The position numbers and the translations under genes are program-made. From positions 5,195,475 through 5,259,474 of the forward strand of contig NC_088775.1 in NCBI RefSeq assembly GCF_954871325.1: a stretch of DNA of 64,000 bases, in the 5' to 3' direction. The stretch comes from Gordionus sp. m RMFG-2023 (Eukaryota > Nematomorpha > Gordioida > Chordodea > Parachordodidae). The notes under the pieces were generated by a model. The model saw only the letters and a program-made list of their open reading frames with translations, searched no databases and had not been told where the DNA came from. Of this stretch, positions 24,519-35,863 are shown one piece after another. Numbering within the stretch: position 1 is the stretch's first letter; each line of letters starts with the position of its first letter.

Positions 24519-24829
24519 CTATATTATGGTGCTAATAATTTGGTGGCGGGAATAAATGAATTTATATAAATTTTATAAAAAAAAATAATTTTCATATTTA
24601 AAAGGTTGGTCTTTAATATTGGATATTTAAAAAATAAAATAAAAACAAACATTGATTGTAAATTAAGAGTGTTTTTTTTTAAAAAAAAATAGAATTCAAA
24701 CATGTATTCTAAAATAAATATATTCTGTCAGTAATTTCTTTTTATCAATATAAGATGAATTGTTCTGGCTATAATATTTTATAGCCGTTTTTAAAAATTG
24801 ACTCAAATCGAACAGTTTAGCAGAACTAA

Positions 24830-26560
24830 ACTAAGTGCTTACAATTGATAATTTATAAAACAAGCAACCATATTGATATTAGACTAACTCATGGTTGCTT
24901 TTTTATAAATATAGTTGGATTATTATAATTAGAGATAAATTCCTGCTTAAAAATGGTTTATGCACTCTTTCAAAACCTGCATCATGTCTTAATATTTAAT
25001 TTCAAGATATTAGATTACCATAAATATTTTCAGTAAACTTTTATAAAGAAAATCTATCAGTAAATATGTAAAAAAAAAATTAATAAGTTACTTTTTAATG
25101 TGTTAAAATTAAAATTTGCATCTAACACTCTTCATGAGCATATTTCTGGAAAACATTTTTAGAACCATTTTAGCATCTTATTTACATTTGTTTAAATTTC
25201 AAATATCTGGGTATATCACTTTTAAAACTATTTGTTAAGAAAATTATCTGCCCCGGGTTAACGTTATTTCCTGTCTCTCCTATATTTTATATAAAAGAAA
25301 CAGGAGAGAAGGGGATGGGAGGGGCTTTCTAAAATAAAAAATATTGACTAAAAAAAATACGTACTAATTTAACACTATTTGCAGGAAAATTTTTTTAAAA
25401 AATTTTAGTGCAAATTGAATTCTAAAAGTTATTCAACTTAGGCCAAATTTATAATATGCGCGTATTGCTCGAACGATGCGATACACATTGTTGGACATTT
25501 AAATAGCATACAGGAAATGAATCACATCGCTAATGATTATAAATTTTACCTAATATTTGCTTGCTTTTGAAAAATACAAGGCGATAGGCATTTACTATAA
25601 CTTCGGCCTGAAGAGAGGGTTAAATAATTTGGCACTGCAAAAATATACATACAGGTGAATCTCTGCCTTTTATAGTTTTTACGTGATATGCGATATATAG
25701 CGCTTTTACCTGACGTTGAAGATTCAATAGAGCTACACTAGGAATTCCTCAACTCTATCTAACTGGAATTAAATTAATTTGGGTAAAAAAAAATAAAAAT
25801 GAGGAGCCCTCTTCTATCCATTTGTGGGCAAGCCGCATGTACTTGTACTCACAATAGTCCTAAAATTATTTTTTAAAACGTCTATGGGCTTAAAAAAAGA
25901 GCAGAGCAAAGGAAAAGCCTATACCCGGGAGCTATAGACTAACTTAATTAATTTAAGGGTGGGAGGTGGATGATTTTAAGTTTAATCAATAAGGTAGACA
26001 TTAGAAAATTAAAATGGAGTTAAGTTTAGAGATTTGAAATTAAACGTTCTATATAGAAAAATAATGGATGTTAAAAAAATAAAATAAATTTGGGCGTGTA
26101 TTAAAATTTATCAAAATTTAATTTAAAATAAATTAAATTAAATCATTATGGCTTTTCATTTATGTATATTGCGTTTTAATTGTTATTTTATAAATTATAT
26201 AAGAAAAGACACCTCAAAATTTGATATGAAAAGAAGGTATTAGCAAATTCTCTTCACATAAATTAAATGATAGCTAAATATTTTTCAATACTCTTTTATA
26301 ATTATTAATTTATATTTTATAGTAATTATTTTTACCTCTTATCGCTTATGTATTGCAATTTACATTTATTTATCACATTCATAGCTGAAATGAATAGGCT
26401 ACTAATTTATTCTATGAATAAATATCTAATTCAAATTTTATTTGGTATTTATGTGTCATTTTAAAATTTTCCATCAAATTATTGAAACTTTATAACTGCA
26501 AAAACTAAAGTAAAATATTTTTTAAAAAAAACATCGATTTAATTAAGTATGAGAATAGCT
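24830..26560. other. Intergenic, no gene seen
   Basis: AT-rich sequence with stop codons in all frames. The only local structure is a small imperfect inverted repeat around 25258-25305 (CCTGTCTCTCC / AACAGGAGAGA). Confidence 0.6.
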
Positions 26561-26574
26561 GAAAGCATTACATT

Positions 26575-27345
26575 GTAACTATAAGAAAATAGAGCAAATG
26601 TAGATGACTTATAAATTATATCTCATTGTTGAGTCAAAAGCTGAGATCTATGAATTAAATATTTGTTACCTCGACTCGCAACAAGGCAACCCTATCGCTC
26701 CTATCGTATTAGGATATATATCTCACCCTTTTGGGTTAGGAGTACTCTTAGTTCTTCTATGAGTGGAGACAGCTTTAGTAAATTTTGATGCCCTTTCCTC
26801 CTTGTTTACCTTGGTTATTGTAATAAGTTACTATTTTTATATGTGCCTTGTCTCCAACCCCAATAACCAGGGTAAACAAGGAGGAAAATGCATCAATATG
26901 ACATAGAAGTGTATCTTATGGGGGCATATCACTACTCGCTGTAGTATCATGAGGTGTATATTAGGTTACCCCTTTTAAAGAATACTAAAAAATAAATTTC
27001 TTTATCCCCCTCTTGGATACTTTTAAAGCCCAAATGCATTAAAGGTTCTTATTAATCAGAGAACACTTAAAATTCTACAAACATTATCACTGCAATCTGA
27101 TTTTAAATCTTGATTGAGAAAAAATTAAATATTTGATAGATTTTTATTGTGAGGATGATATATCCCATGATGCTTTACTATCTGACTCCAACCTATGGTA
27201 TGAAAGGTCGAATATGGTTAATAATGTTCTGAAAAAATCTATAGATTGGCATAATTTCCCCATTTTAGACTATTTTTATAATATATTAAAATTATTAGAT
27301 ATTTTGGCTACTCTATCCATTATTATATCTACCTATGATTAAACA
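26575..27345 (+). pseudogene. hAT transposase remnant (DUF4371-type), plus strand
   Basis: Pieces in family order. Around 26590-26710 lies a VESKAEIYELN...ATRQPYRS segment. From about 27000 there is a helical RFLLIREHLKFY segment, then a 69-codon open frame (27133-27342) reading FYCEDDISHDALLSDSNLWYER and ILKLLDILATL. That last part corresponds to the region just before the ERSFS dimerisation motif, which is missing. Same family as the minus-strand copy at 130-880. Interrupted by a foldback repeat near 26.79-26.90 kb. Dead copy. Confidence 0.6.
26785..26900. repeat. Foldback element inside the hAT remnant
   Basis: TTGATGCCCTTTCCTCCTTG...CCTTGGTTATTG is mirrored by CAATAACCAGGGTAAACAAG...GCATCAA about 40 bases later, giving arms of about 36 bases. 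Weaker complementarity continues outward to the AGTTCTTCTATG / CATAGAAGTG blocks. No gene. Confidence 0.7.
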
Positions 27346-27385
27346 TTTTATTATTTAATAAGAATAAAACGTACATCGGAAGTAA

Positions 27386-27584
27386 TGTTGTGAAATGGGT
27401 CGTCGATTTAAAAAAAAGCTAACTAATATTTTAGCCAGAAAATATTACCTAAGCATCTAGATTTTGCTAATAGATATACAAACCTTTGTGTTATCTATGA
27501 GCAAAATCTTCAGTTGTGCTATATTTCTGGATAAAATATTGAGTTACAGTTTTTAAAATCTGGCTCAAATCTAGCAGTTTAACC
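27386..27584. mobile_element. MITE, TGTTGTTAA family, copy 3 (diverged)
   Basis: Begins TGTTGTGAAATGGGTCG and ends with CTAGCAGTTTAACC. The interior has the same order of landmarks as the copy at 23811-24023, including CTATGAGCAAAATCTT and TTTCTGGATAAAATA. Confidence 0.6.
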
Positions 27585-27599
27585 TACTGAGAAGTTAAT

Positions 27600-29600
27600 A
27601 TCTCTAAAAATAGATTGAAAGGGTTAGCCCTTCCTTATATACATAAGGTAGATTAAATTTTACATTATAAATCCCATATTTCAATACACCACTTTTTTTT
27701 TCACCATAGTATGAGTTTATATTTGTCGTATTGGGATATGTAATCCATGGGGATAAAAAATCTTTCAATGTCAGATCAATTTACTGTGGGAGAATTTTAA
27801 ATTTGAAAAATCGGATTAGACCAGCAATGTATTCTAGTGCATATAGAAATTTATAACATTTCGAATTATTGATAATTTTGGCATGACTATAGAACCTCAC
27901 TTAATTTGTATATTTATTTTATATAGAACCTCACATAATTTGTATATTTATTTTATATAGAATAATTCTTGAGAATATTTTTGCATTAATCTCTAATTCC
28001 AATTATTTTATAAGGTTAAGGTATATAAATTTAAATACTCCAAAATCTAGAAATAAAACGTTTTCTATCTAAAAAATATATATATGAGAAACGATGGTTA
28101 AAATAAATAGACTGGTAGGTATAAAAATTGATCAATTTAAGGGAAAATAAATACCTGAAAAGAATTTTTAAACAAGGTCATTTAAGAGACCTAAAAATGA
28201 TTAAGTCATTTAAGTAAAGAATTGAGTATGAGGAAGGATAGATAGATGTATTTTAAATCTTAACCTTTATTTTTCGATGTCATAGATTCATTTTTGGTTC
28301 GAATATCTGTTTTATTTTTCTATCGAAAATTGATTGCTTTTAAATACTTTTAAATTGAAAAATTTTGATTCGGAAAATATTCAAGATCTGTAGACTTTGA
28401 TTAGTATATTAAATTTAAATAAATAGAATTTATCTATGAAATATCTTGTATCAGAATTATGATAAAAAAAAGGTAAAGATAATATTTTATACATTTTTTA
28501 AAAGTTAGTTCTAATGTTAAAATTTTTATATCCGTATCATATTTACTGATGTTAAGTTTAGTATATCAACAATTGAGAGAGAAGCATCCTTCTGCTTTAG
28601 AATGTATTTAGATCAACTAGACTATCTATGAGCAATTTGAAAGAAGCCTATATAATTTATATTGCTTAGAAAAAAGAAATAAGATATCAGAGTCCTGGGG
28701 GGAGGGGGGAGTCTGCAATATCAATAATATACAGGTCCTAGCCGGGCTGTAAAAATATTTTTATTTTATTTCCTTCTCATTCTCTTTTTTTGTAAATAAA
28801 TAAGATAAAACATAGTCACAGACTTTATGGAGACGCGTAGCTTAGAACCCTATTGAAACATTCTACAAAATAAATAATATTGATCTATTAATATTTTAAA
28901 CATCAAATTTACTACCCGTGGATATTTTTATAAGTTGCCACCTCTGGAATAAAATAGATAAAAATCAATGAATTTATCAAGATCATTGCTGAATATTTAA
29001 ATTTTATGCATAACATTAAAATAGAAAATAAAATCAATATTTTGTTTTGGGATTTTTTTCTTATAACTATCTATTTTTGACAATGGTGCAGATCGGAATA
29101 GAACAAGGGCAGTGTAGGGCCTAGATCTAAAAAGTTGCTATTGGTAAAGAATTTCGATCTTAGAGGTTTTTTAACATGAAGTGCTGAGTTTATTAATTTA
29201 AATAAAAGTATTATAATAATTATGTTTTTAATCCAGTCGTAGATCTGATTTTTGTGTATACTACTATGTTTAAATATTTCGATACAAAAAAATAGAATAT
29301 TAATATAAAGTTGGGTTTAATGATGTTAAATATCAATGATCTATGTCTAAATGACTTATTCAAGAATGAGACCCACTCAAGTTGGGAACGGTCCCTAAAC
29401 TACTCTAGTCTTGTACTCGAGTTATCTCGAGTCGTGAACTCCAGTTTTAAATAAAGAGGGATAAAAAAGCCATATATAAAAAAACTGCTAGATCAAATTA
29501 ATTATATTATTTATAAAAAAGATTTATTTGAGCTACTGAAAAAAAAAATTTTAGACATAAAAGCAACTGCTTATATTCTTAATTTTCCTTGAAAACCGCC
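27600..29600. other. Intergenic, no gene seen
   Basis: AT-rich, all frames closed at short intervals. A local direct duplication of about 45 bases (AGAACCTCAC...TATTTTATAT) lies at about 27890-27962. Confidence 0.6.
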
Positions 29601-29609
29601 ATATTTAAG

Positions 29610-30075
29610 AATTCCTAACATTGTCGTAAATTGATTATATATGTTTGAGGGAATGGGAGGGATGGCGTGTCGATCATTTCTGACCCAAACAGAGATTGTA
29701 GTTGGTCCACTTGTTTTACTACAGTGTTTAGATCCTTAATATTATTATTGTCAAAGAAGATCTGTGGTGATCTGTCGTCTATCCATAATCTGGATAGTTC
29801 GTCATCCGGGATATTACTAGTGGGAATCCACTGGATGTTTTGGCTGATGGCGGTGAAGCTAGGGAGTCCGATTTTAATTAGAATTTGAGTTAATACGATT
29901 TCGATAGAGGGATCGGGATCCCTCTTTTTAAACGTAGAAGCTAACAGTGGGATCTGTGAAGATAACCAAAGGAACATTCTTGTTGATGGCGAGAAGTGCT
30001 CCGATCCCCACTGCTAATACTTCCTTGGCATGGATGTGACTGATCGCAGGCCCTGGTACGTTGAAGAGGAGGATA
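29610..30075 (-). mobile_element. RNase H-like fragment of a retroelement, decayed
   Basis: The minus strand reads SHIHAKEVLAVGIGALLAI then VIFTD, followed by a 120-codon frame (29615-29977) with IQWIPTSNIPDDELSR. The E...TD...D-LSR spacing is the retroelement RNase H pattern. It lies downstream of the second copy of the YLDDG-type element (30880-31175) on the same strand. I saw no RNase H in the first copy, so it may belong to a different, unclassified element. Broken. Confidence 0.5.
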
Positions 30076-30879
30076 GCCTCGTTAAATAAAAATGAAAAGT
30101 GAATAAATAAGCAAAATTGTCTATACCTTATAGAAATGAGTGTATCAATTATAATGCAAATAAAAATATGCCATTATTATAAGATCTTATGTAAATTTGA
30201 TAAACATGAAAAAAATATATTAGGGGTTCTTTTTCCGGGATTCATTAATTACATTAAAATCATCTGTTAGATTGATTATTATTATAGATCAATTAATTAT
30301 ATAAATAATATTTATATTAAGATCATTTATTTTTTGATTGAGGCAAAAAATTGAGTCAAAGTTTCCTAAATCTAAAGAAGAATAATGATGAATGCTATGC
30401 ATTATATCCAAGAAAAAAAAATGAAAGAGTGGGTTAAACGCATTGATCATTTGGATGGGGAGGGGTTTTATTCATTCAAAATTTACCGATGAGATTGTTG
30501 CTGTTTAATATTTCCATAACCAGTCTATGTAGCACATAGAGATCTAGTGCCCCAACTCTTTAAAAAGGCTAATGGGTGAGAGCCGATCGGCGTCAAAATC
30601 ATGGCGATTATGAGAAGTAAGTATAGAATTGGTAGGTAGTGAGGGCAAATATTAGCAAGTGTATTTACCTCTCTATGAGAATATCTCTGTCTATATTGTA
30701 AGGGGCAAGAGGATCAATACACGAATAGTTCCAGGTTAGGAATTTTCCTCTTTTCCAAAAAATCATGCTAGAACTATTAGGCCGTTACCATAGAAGCTAT
30801 AAAGACCAATGAGTTAAAGGTTATTAGGCTAGTAGATTTTAAGGCTCTAATAGTTTCATTATAACATATCTGCTCCTAC

Positions 30880-31175
30880 AATGTTTATAGAGCAAATATG
30901 GCGAAGTTGACCGATGTTTGACAGATAATACAGTGATAGAAAATAATCATTTCCCAATTGAATGTAAGACCAATGGCTTGTTGTAACTCATCGTTTCTTA
31001 GCAGATGGTCTAGATTTACGATAGGAAAGCTACGAGAAATTTTTCTGTTTTGATTGACACTTTTTCTACTTATTATTTTTAGTGATATTCTATAAAATAA
31101 ATTAAAATTATCATTTCTATCTTTTACCGTTTTAAAAATAGAATGACTATTTTTAAAATTGTTCTCTTGCAAAAT
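30880..31175 (-). mobile_element. Second copy of the YLDDG-type non-LTR element (tail only)
   Basis: A 95-codon frame whose VNLDHLLRNDELQQAIGL segment aligns with LTLDNLLTNDQLRVTIGF in the element at 11.98-14.85 kb, followed by a degraded CCHC knuckle (CIICQ). No RT domain recognised upstream to 31.4 kb. 5'-truncated dead copy. Confidence 0.6.
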
Positions 31176-32369
31176 TGGAAATGATGAGATGGAATACTGT
31201 ATTACTATATTAATTACTATGAAAAATTATTTCTACATTTTCATACTGCCTTTTTAATCTTTATCGCGTAAAATAATTCCTCTTTCTCTAATTATTTTTT
31301 TAAATAGAACCCCCCTACCCCACCCATTCCTCGCCCAAAAAATAAAATAATTGGTTTATTTTCTGATAAATTTACCGAATATTATTTTCTATTAATGCTA
31401 ATGATTTTATTGTTATTATCAGCAACATTACCGATAACCAAAACTAAACGTAAAAAAATATTAAATTTTATGACCACTCAATTAACATATCAAAATTTGT
31501 CATTGTTAAAATTTTCTTACCTCTATCATAGTTTAAAATGTAAAATAATGTTAATTAATGTAATTAGATGAACCGGCTAGTGTTTTTATTGACATTTATA
31601 AATGATTTTTAAGAAACACTATGAAAAATCGTGCTTATGTTTTTAACTTATATAAACTAATATACGTTATTAATTTTTATAATAATTATTTTATACCATT
31701 AATTAATTGTTTATTTTTTAAAGCATCAACACCCATGGCCAAATCCATGAGTGAACAGATAAAAAAATTAAATTTTAATATCAAAATTTGTTCTTGTTTA
31801 AAATTCCTTATCTATCTTTCATTATCATGGTTTAAAATTTAAAATAATATTAAAAATAGCTCAATCGACTAATTTTAAATAATTAAGTATATACATATTT
31901 TAAAAAATTATTTACCATGGAAAATTTTCTGGATACTTTTAAATTATATGACTAGGTAATATCTTGTTTTTAGCATTCAAGTTTTTAGGCAATCTTATAA
32001 AATCCAAAACTCATTAAATCCTATGATATGATTTATTATATTAATTTTATAAAACCACATTTTAAAATTATTATTTAAATAAAGTTCCTAAAGAATATAA
32101 TGGTATTAACTTATGAATTTTATCTTAAAAATGATGATTAGGGATTATTGATGAATAGGGAAAGAAAATATAATAAAGCAAAAACATAAATCTTTTGTTT
32201 TAATAACTAAATTCCTTCTTATTTTATCATTAATCTTTAATAATAATACCTAAAGTTAGATAATGATCAGAATATTAATGCCCAAGCGATAAACAAAATT
32301 CAAGTAAATATTTTTTATGTTAACCATTTAACATAGTTGGATTACTAAATTCCTACAAATTTTTAGAGT

Positions 32370-33010
32370 TGTTAAAGTAGAGCACCCAAGTAGCACGCTA
32401 TCTTTATTGCTTGCTATTAATAGACTATTATTTAAAAAAATAGACATTAATTTAGCGCGCTACTTTTTTAAAATACGAAAAAACATAATTTTAAATTTCA
32501 TTATGTAATTTTGAAATATAAATTTATTTTTTGGAAATTTGTAAACCAAAATCATCTTAAAAAGTGAATAATTTAGTTTCAAAGAAAGATTCATTGGTTA
32601 CCATTAATACCATAACAGATAATATTTTTGAACAAATAATAATCATATTGAAAATCTATTAAATGCATTTTTTAATTCACCACATATGCAAATAAGTATT
32701 TTTAATAATTTTTCATATTTAAAAAAATATAAAATAAAATACCCCATTAGCTAAAACTGCTAGTGCTAAGAGATTATTTAGTAAGGCTAAACGTCTACCT
32801 AGTATTTATAAATGTTGATTTTTTTTAAATACACATATAAAATTATTATAACCAAAAATAAAAAAGATTTACTATAAATTTTTTTTAGCGATAGTTAAGA
32901 GCGCGCTATTTTGGTTTAGGTTAAAGTAACGTAAGTGCGGTACCTTTTTATAAATAGAGGTAGCGGTATGGGTTCCTTTTAAAAAAATATTTAACAATAC
33001 TGCTAATTTG
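32370..33010 (+). mobile_element. hAT transposon remnant, copy B
   Basis: Duplicated partner of 20480-21190. GTAGCACGCTA and TAGCGCGCTACTTTTTT terminal-type sequences lie at 32388-32470. The plus strand keeps TASAKRLFS near 32757, a decayed version of the hAT ASVERLFS motif. Confidence 0.55.
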
Positions 33011-34061
33011 ACAAAAATGGAGTCATTTACAAATAATTAACTTTTCATAAAAGAATTTGCAGTTTTTAATTTAAAAACTAATTAAAATAAAGTTTATAAT
33101 TTTATAGATATTCAAAATATAAAAATAGCCCATAGCATAGTTAAACAGAAGTTCCCCTGATTTTAATAATGGTATAATATAGAGAAAAATCTATTTTAGT
33201 AAAACTATAATATTCCTATATCTCCTTTAAGGGCCATAAAGTGCAATCATTAAATGACATGATCACACCTTAAATGTCGAGTTAATGTAATAAAAGCAAA
33301 AAATATTTGAATTCACAATAAAAATATGATTAACATGAATTTTAGAATTGTAATAAAGTATCCAAATTTATTTTAAATTTTAAATTAGGTTAATTATTTT
33401 AATCAAAACATAAAAAACATAGAAGAAGAGGGGGGAGCAAAATATGTTTCTCATTAAGATTCGAGGGAACTTTGTCTTGAAGCATGACTATTTGAGTTGT
33501 TCGTAACATTTTAAAAGAGTATCACCATTAATTTGAGAAATATTTTTTACCTAGATTCTTATATAGTGAAAATCTTAAAAGAATGATACATTTATATTTT
33601 TAAACTTTCGACTGTAATAATCGGATTATTGTTTGGGTTAGAAGATTTCCTCAACCTGTGAATGTTTGTATAATAATATTAAAATAATTCAGTAATTATT
33701 ACTTTGATCTGCAAAAATTAAAACTAGATTAGTTGTTTAAAAAAAAATTATAACTTTGTTTACAAATTTTTTTGAGATTATTTTCATAACTATAATAATC
33801 GACTAGAAAAATATTTTTCAATATTTAAATAGCTAATTACTATCCCACAAAGCCATTCAACTAACTAAGATAGATGAATTCAACAATGTAGAGATAATTT
33901 AACTATAGAGGGAAAATAAATTAAAGCATTAAGATGAAATAGTTGCAAAGGGTTTAAGATCTATTATTTTTCTATAATATTTTCTGCTTTATACTTTAAT
34001 TTTTATTAATCTGGATTCCTGATTTTTTATATTATAATATATCATATTTATATTTTGCTAT

Positions 34062-34317
34062 GATAAATGTAAAGAAAATAAATTTCCATCATGCTGGTAA
34101 TCTATAATATTTTAATTTTATCTAACTATATATCCTAAATTCAAAAAAGGAGTAAACCTATATTCATGTTTATGCTTGCCTATACTCTTAACGGTTCATT
34201 AATTTTTGCATGTAAAATATTATTAATATATATATATGCATAGAACTAATACCAGAATATGTGCTGGTTGAAGATTTTGATAAAAATATAATAACCCTTC
34301 CCAATAAAGAAATTGTT
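34062..34317 (+). CDS. Unknown gene B, three small exons
   Basis: Paralogue of the gene A exons in the same order and phase: 34062-34095 (DKCKENKFPSCW), 34150-34193 (SKPIFMFMLAYTLN) and 34244-34317 (PEYVLVEDFDKN...TLPNKEIV, then a GTAAGT donor). The third exon is shorter than in A by an in-frame 18 bases. The acceptor before the first block is changed relative to copy A, so this copy may be a pseudogene or may start differently. Product not recognised. Confidence 0.35.
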
Positions 34318-35124
34318 GTAAGTATTTCATTCTGAATATTTTTTCTATATATATTTTTTTAATTATACCTATTATATATTTAATTTGAAAATAAAACATA
34401 ATTAATTAATATAAATAGGATTTTAAAAAAATTTTCTCTAAAAATTAAGCTTTCCAAAATTTGATATTTGATACAGTTTATTTGCCAAACTAAATTAGAA
34501 GGCACTTATTTAAAAAAAATAATGAGATATATTGCTTTAAATTGTACCAATTAAAATGTCATTTAAAATAGAGCTTTTAAAAAAGAAAAGGGAAAAAGAA
34601 GGATTTAAAATTTGACAATTTTTAAAATTAGACCACTTTTTTAAACCGAAAGCTTTCATGTGTCATAAATTCTAAGGTTATTAGAATGAAATATCTCGTT
34701 GGTAGTCATAAAAAAAAATTTTTCTATTTATCTTTGGATATTAAAAAAATAATTGTAGGCTTATAGTTCATCAATCTTTGTTTTTTGGAAAAATTTTTCA
34801 AATATTTTACCAAATTAAATAAGTATTGAAAAATGAATAATATATTTTGGATATTTAACTTAATTATTAAATAATGGATGATAAATATGTTAAAGCGAAT
34901 TTTCCTAATATCATAGATGGAGGTGAAAATAATATCAAAAATTCTATAAAGTCATGCCAACTTACTAGGACATTGCTAATTGATTCTAAATTTTAATTTA
35001 AAATCAATCCAACTCTACCCCCAATTTAGAAATAGCGAGAAAATATTTAGAATTTAAATACTATATAAAACGAAGAACATTTTATGATTATATTTTCACT
35101 TCGAATTTGTAACAATAATTAATT

Positions 35125-35335
35125 GGAAAAATGATTTTGCTTTATGAAATTTATAAAAAATACTTTTGACTACCTTACCCCAAAGAAATTATTTCCAATC
35201 AAATAATGAATAATTATATTAAGGACTTTAAGCAACCGTTATTGGTGAAATATTTGTTTTGGAAGCCTTTCCAGACAAAATCATTTGTGATTTAGGAAAA
35301 ATTATTTTTAGCTGATAGGGTCTATAATATAACGA
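35125..35335 (+). pseudogene. Unrecognised broken reading frame in copy B
   Basis: One frame reads YPKEIISNQIMNNYIKDF and PLLVKYLFWKPFQTKSF with stops at either end and one inside. Composition looks coding rather than random. It lies in the part of copy B that copy A lacks. I do not recognise the family; a transposase remnant is possible. Confidence 0.25.
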
Positions 35336-35713
35336 GCGTGTTTTTATTTCCAAATTCTGCAATAGACAGAATAGAATTTTTCAAGACTAAAATTTATATA
35401 ATATCTTTCCAACTCAATCTCACATACGAGATTTAGTAATTTATGTATGAGGAAAAGACAGCTTATTTTATAATATAAAAGGGGGTAAGAGATTATCTGG
35501 TATGCCTCAAAACTTTTAAATTTGTAGGATCTTAAGGGTTAGCTTAGGTAATTTCTAAAATCCTGATTTAAGTTTTTTTTCAAATAAGCGAAATCGAAAA
35601 TGAAAACTATAAACAAAACAAACCCATTAGAACTATTTATATATATAAACATTGTGATTTGAATTATTATTTTTCATCATTTTATAAAAATAATTATTAT
35701 TAAAAAAAAAAAG

Positions 35714-35863
35714 ATTTGCCAGAATGCGCCTTTATTAGCCAAAGATCCAGGAAATCAGGATAAATTTTGTAAAATATCTGAGGTTTCCCTTACTAAATCA
35801 AACCTTCTTGTAACAAGAACGAATGTTACTTTAGAATTTAATTTGATCGATAAACTTATGTAA
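35714..35863 (+). CDS. Unknown gene B, last exon (50 codons)
   Basis: Same length and frame as 24369-24518. The peptide begins ICQNAPLLAKDPG, keeps both cysteines and NLLVTR, and ends LIDKLM before TAA. Differences from copy A are overwhelmingly amino-acid changing. See the finding on this pair. Confidence 0.5.
   Translation: MCQNAPLLAKDPGNQDKFCKISEVSLTKSNLLVTRTNVTLEFNLIDKLM

Larger units (their letters stand above)
19500..24770 (+). repeat. Segmental duplication, copy A
   Basis: Collinear with 31.4-36.4 kb in the same orientation. Shared landmarks: TAGGCAATCTT near 20157 and 31988, an hAT remnant near 20.8 and 32.75 kb, unknown-gene exons near 22.8-23.0 and 34.1-34.3 kb, and the last exon at 24369 and 35714. 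Copy A has gained a CAGCGTCTACATGA MITE (21883-22352), a GGCCC-rich MITE (about 23620-23730) and a TGTTGTTAA MITE (23811-24023) that copy B lacks. Confidence 0.8.

Noticed and set aside
31621-31842. 73-codon plus-strand frame
   Set aside because: It lies in degenerate satellite subunits, reading opposite to their usual orientation; copy A has no matching frame.
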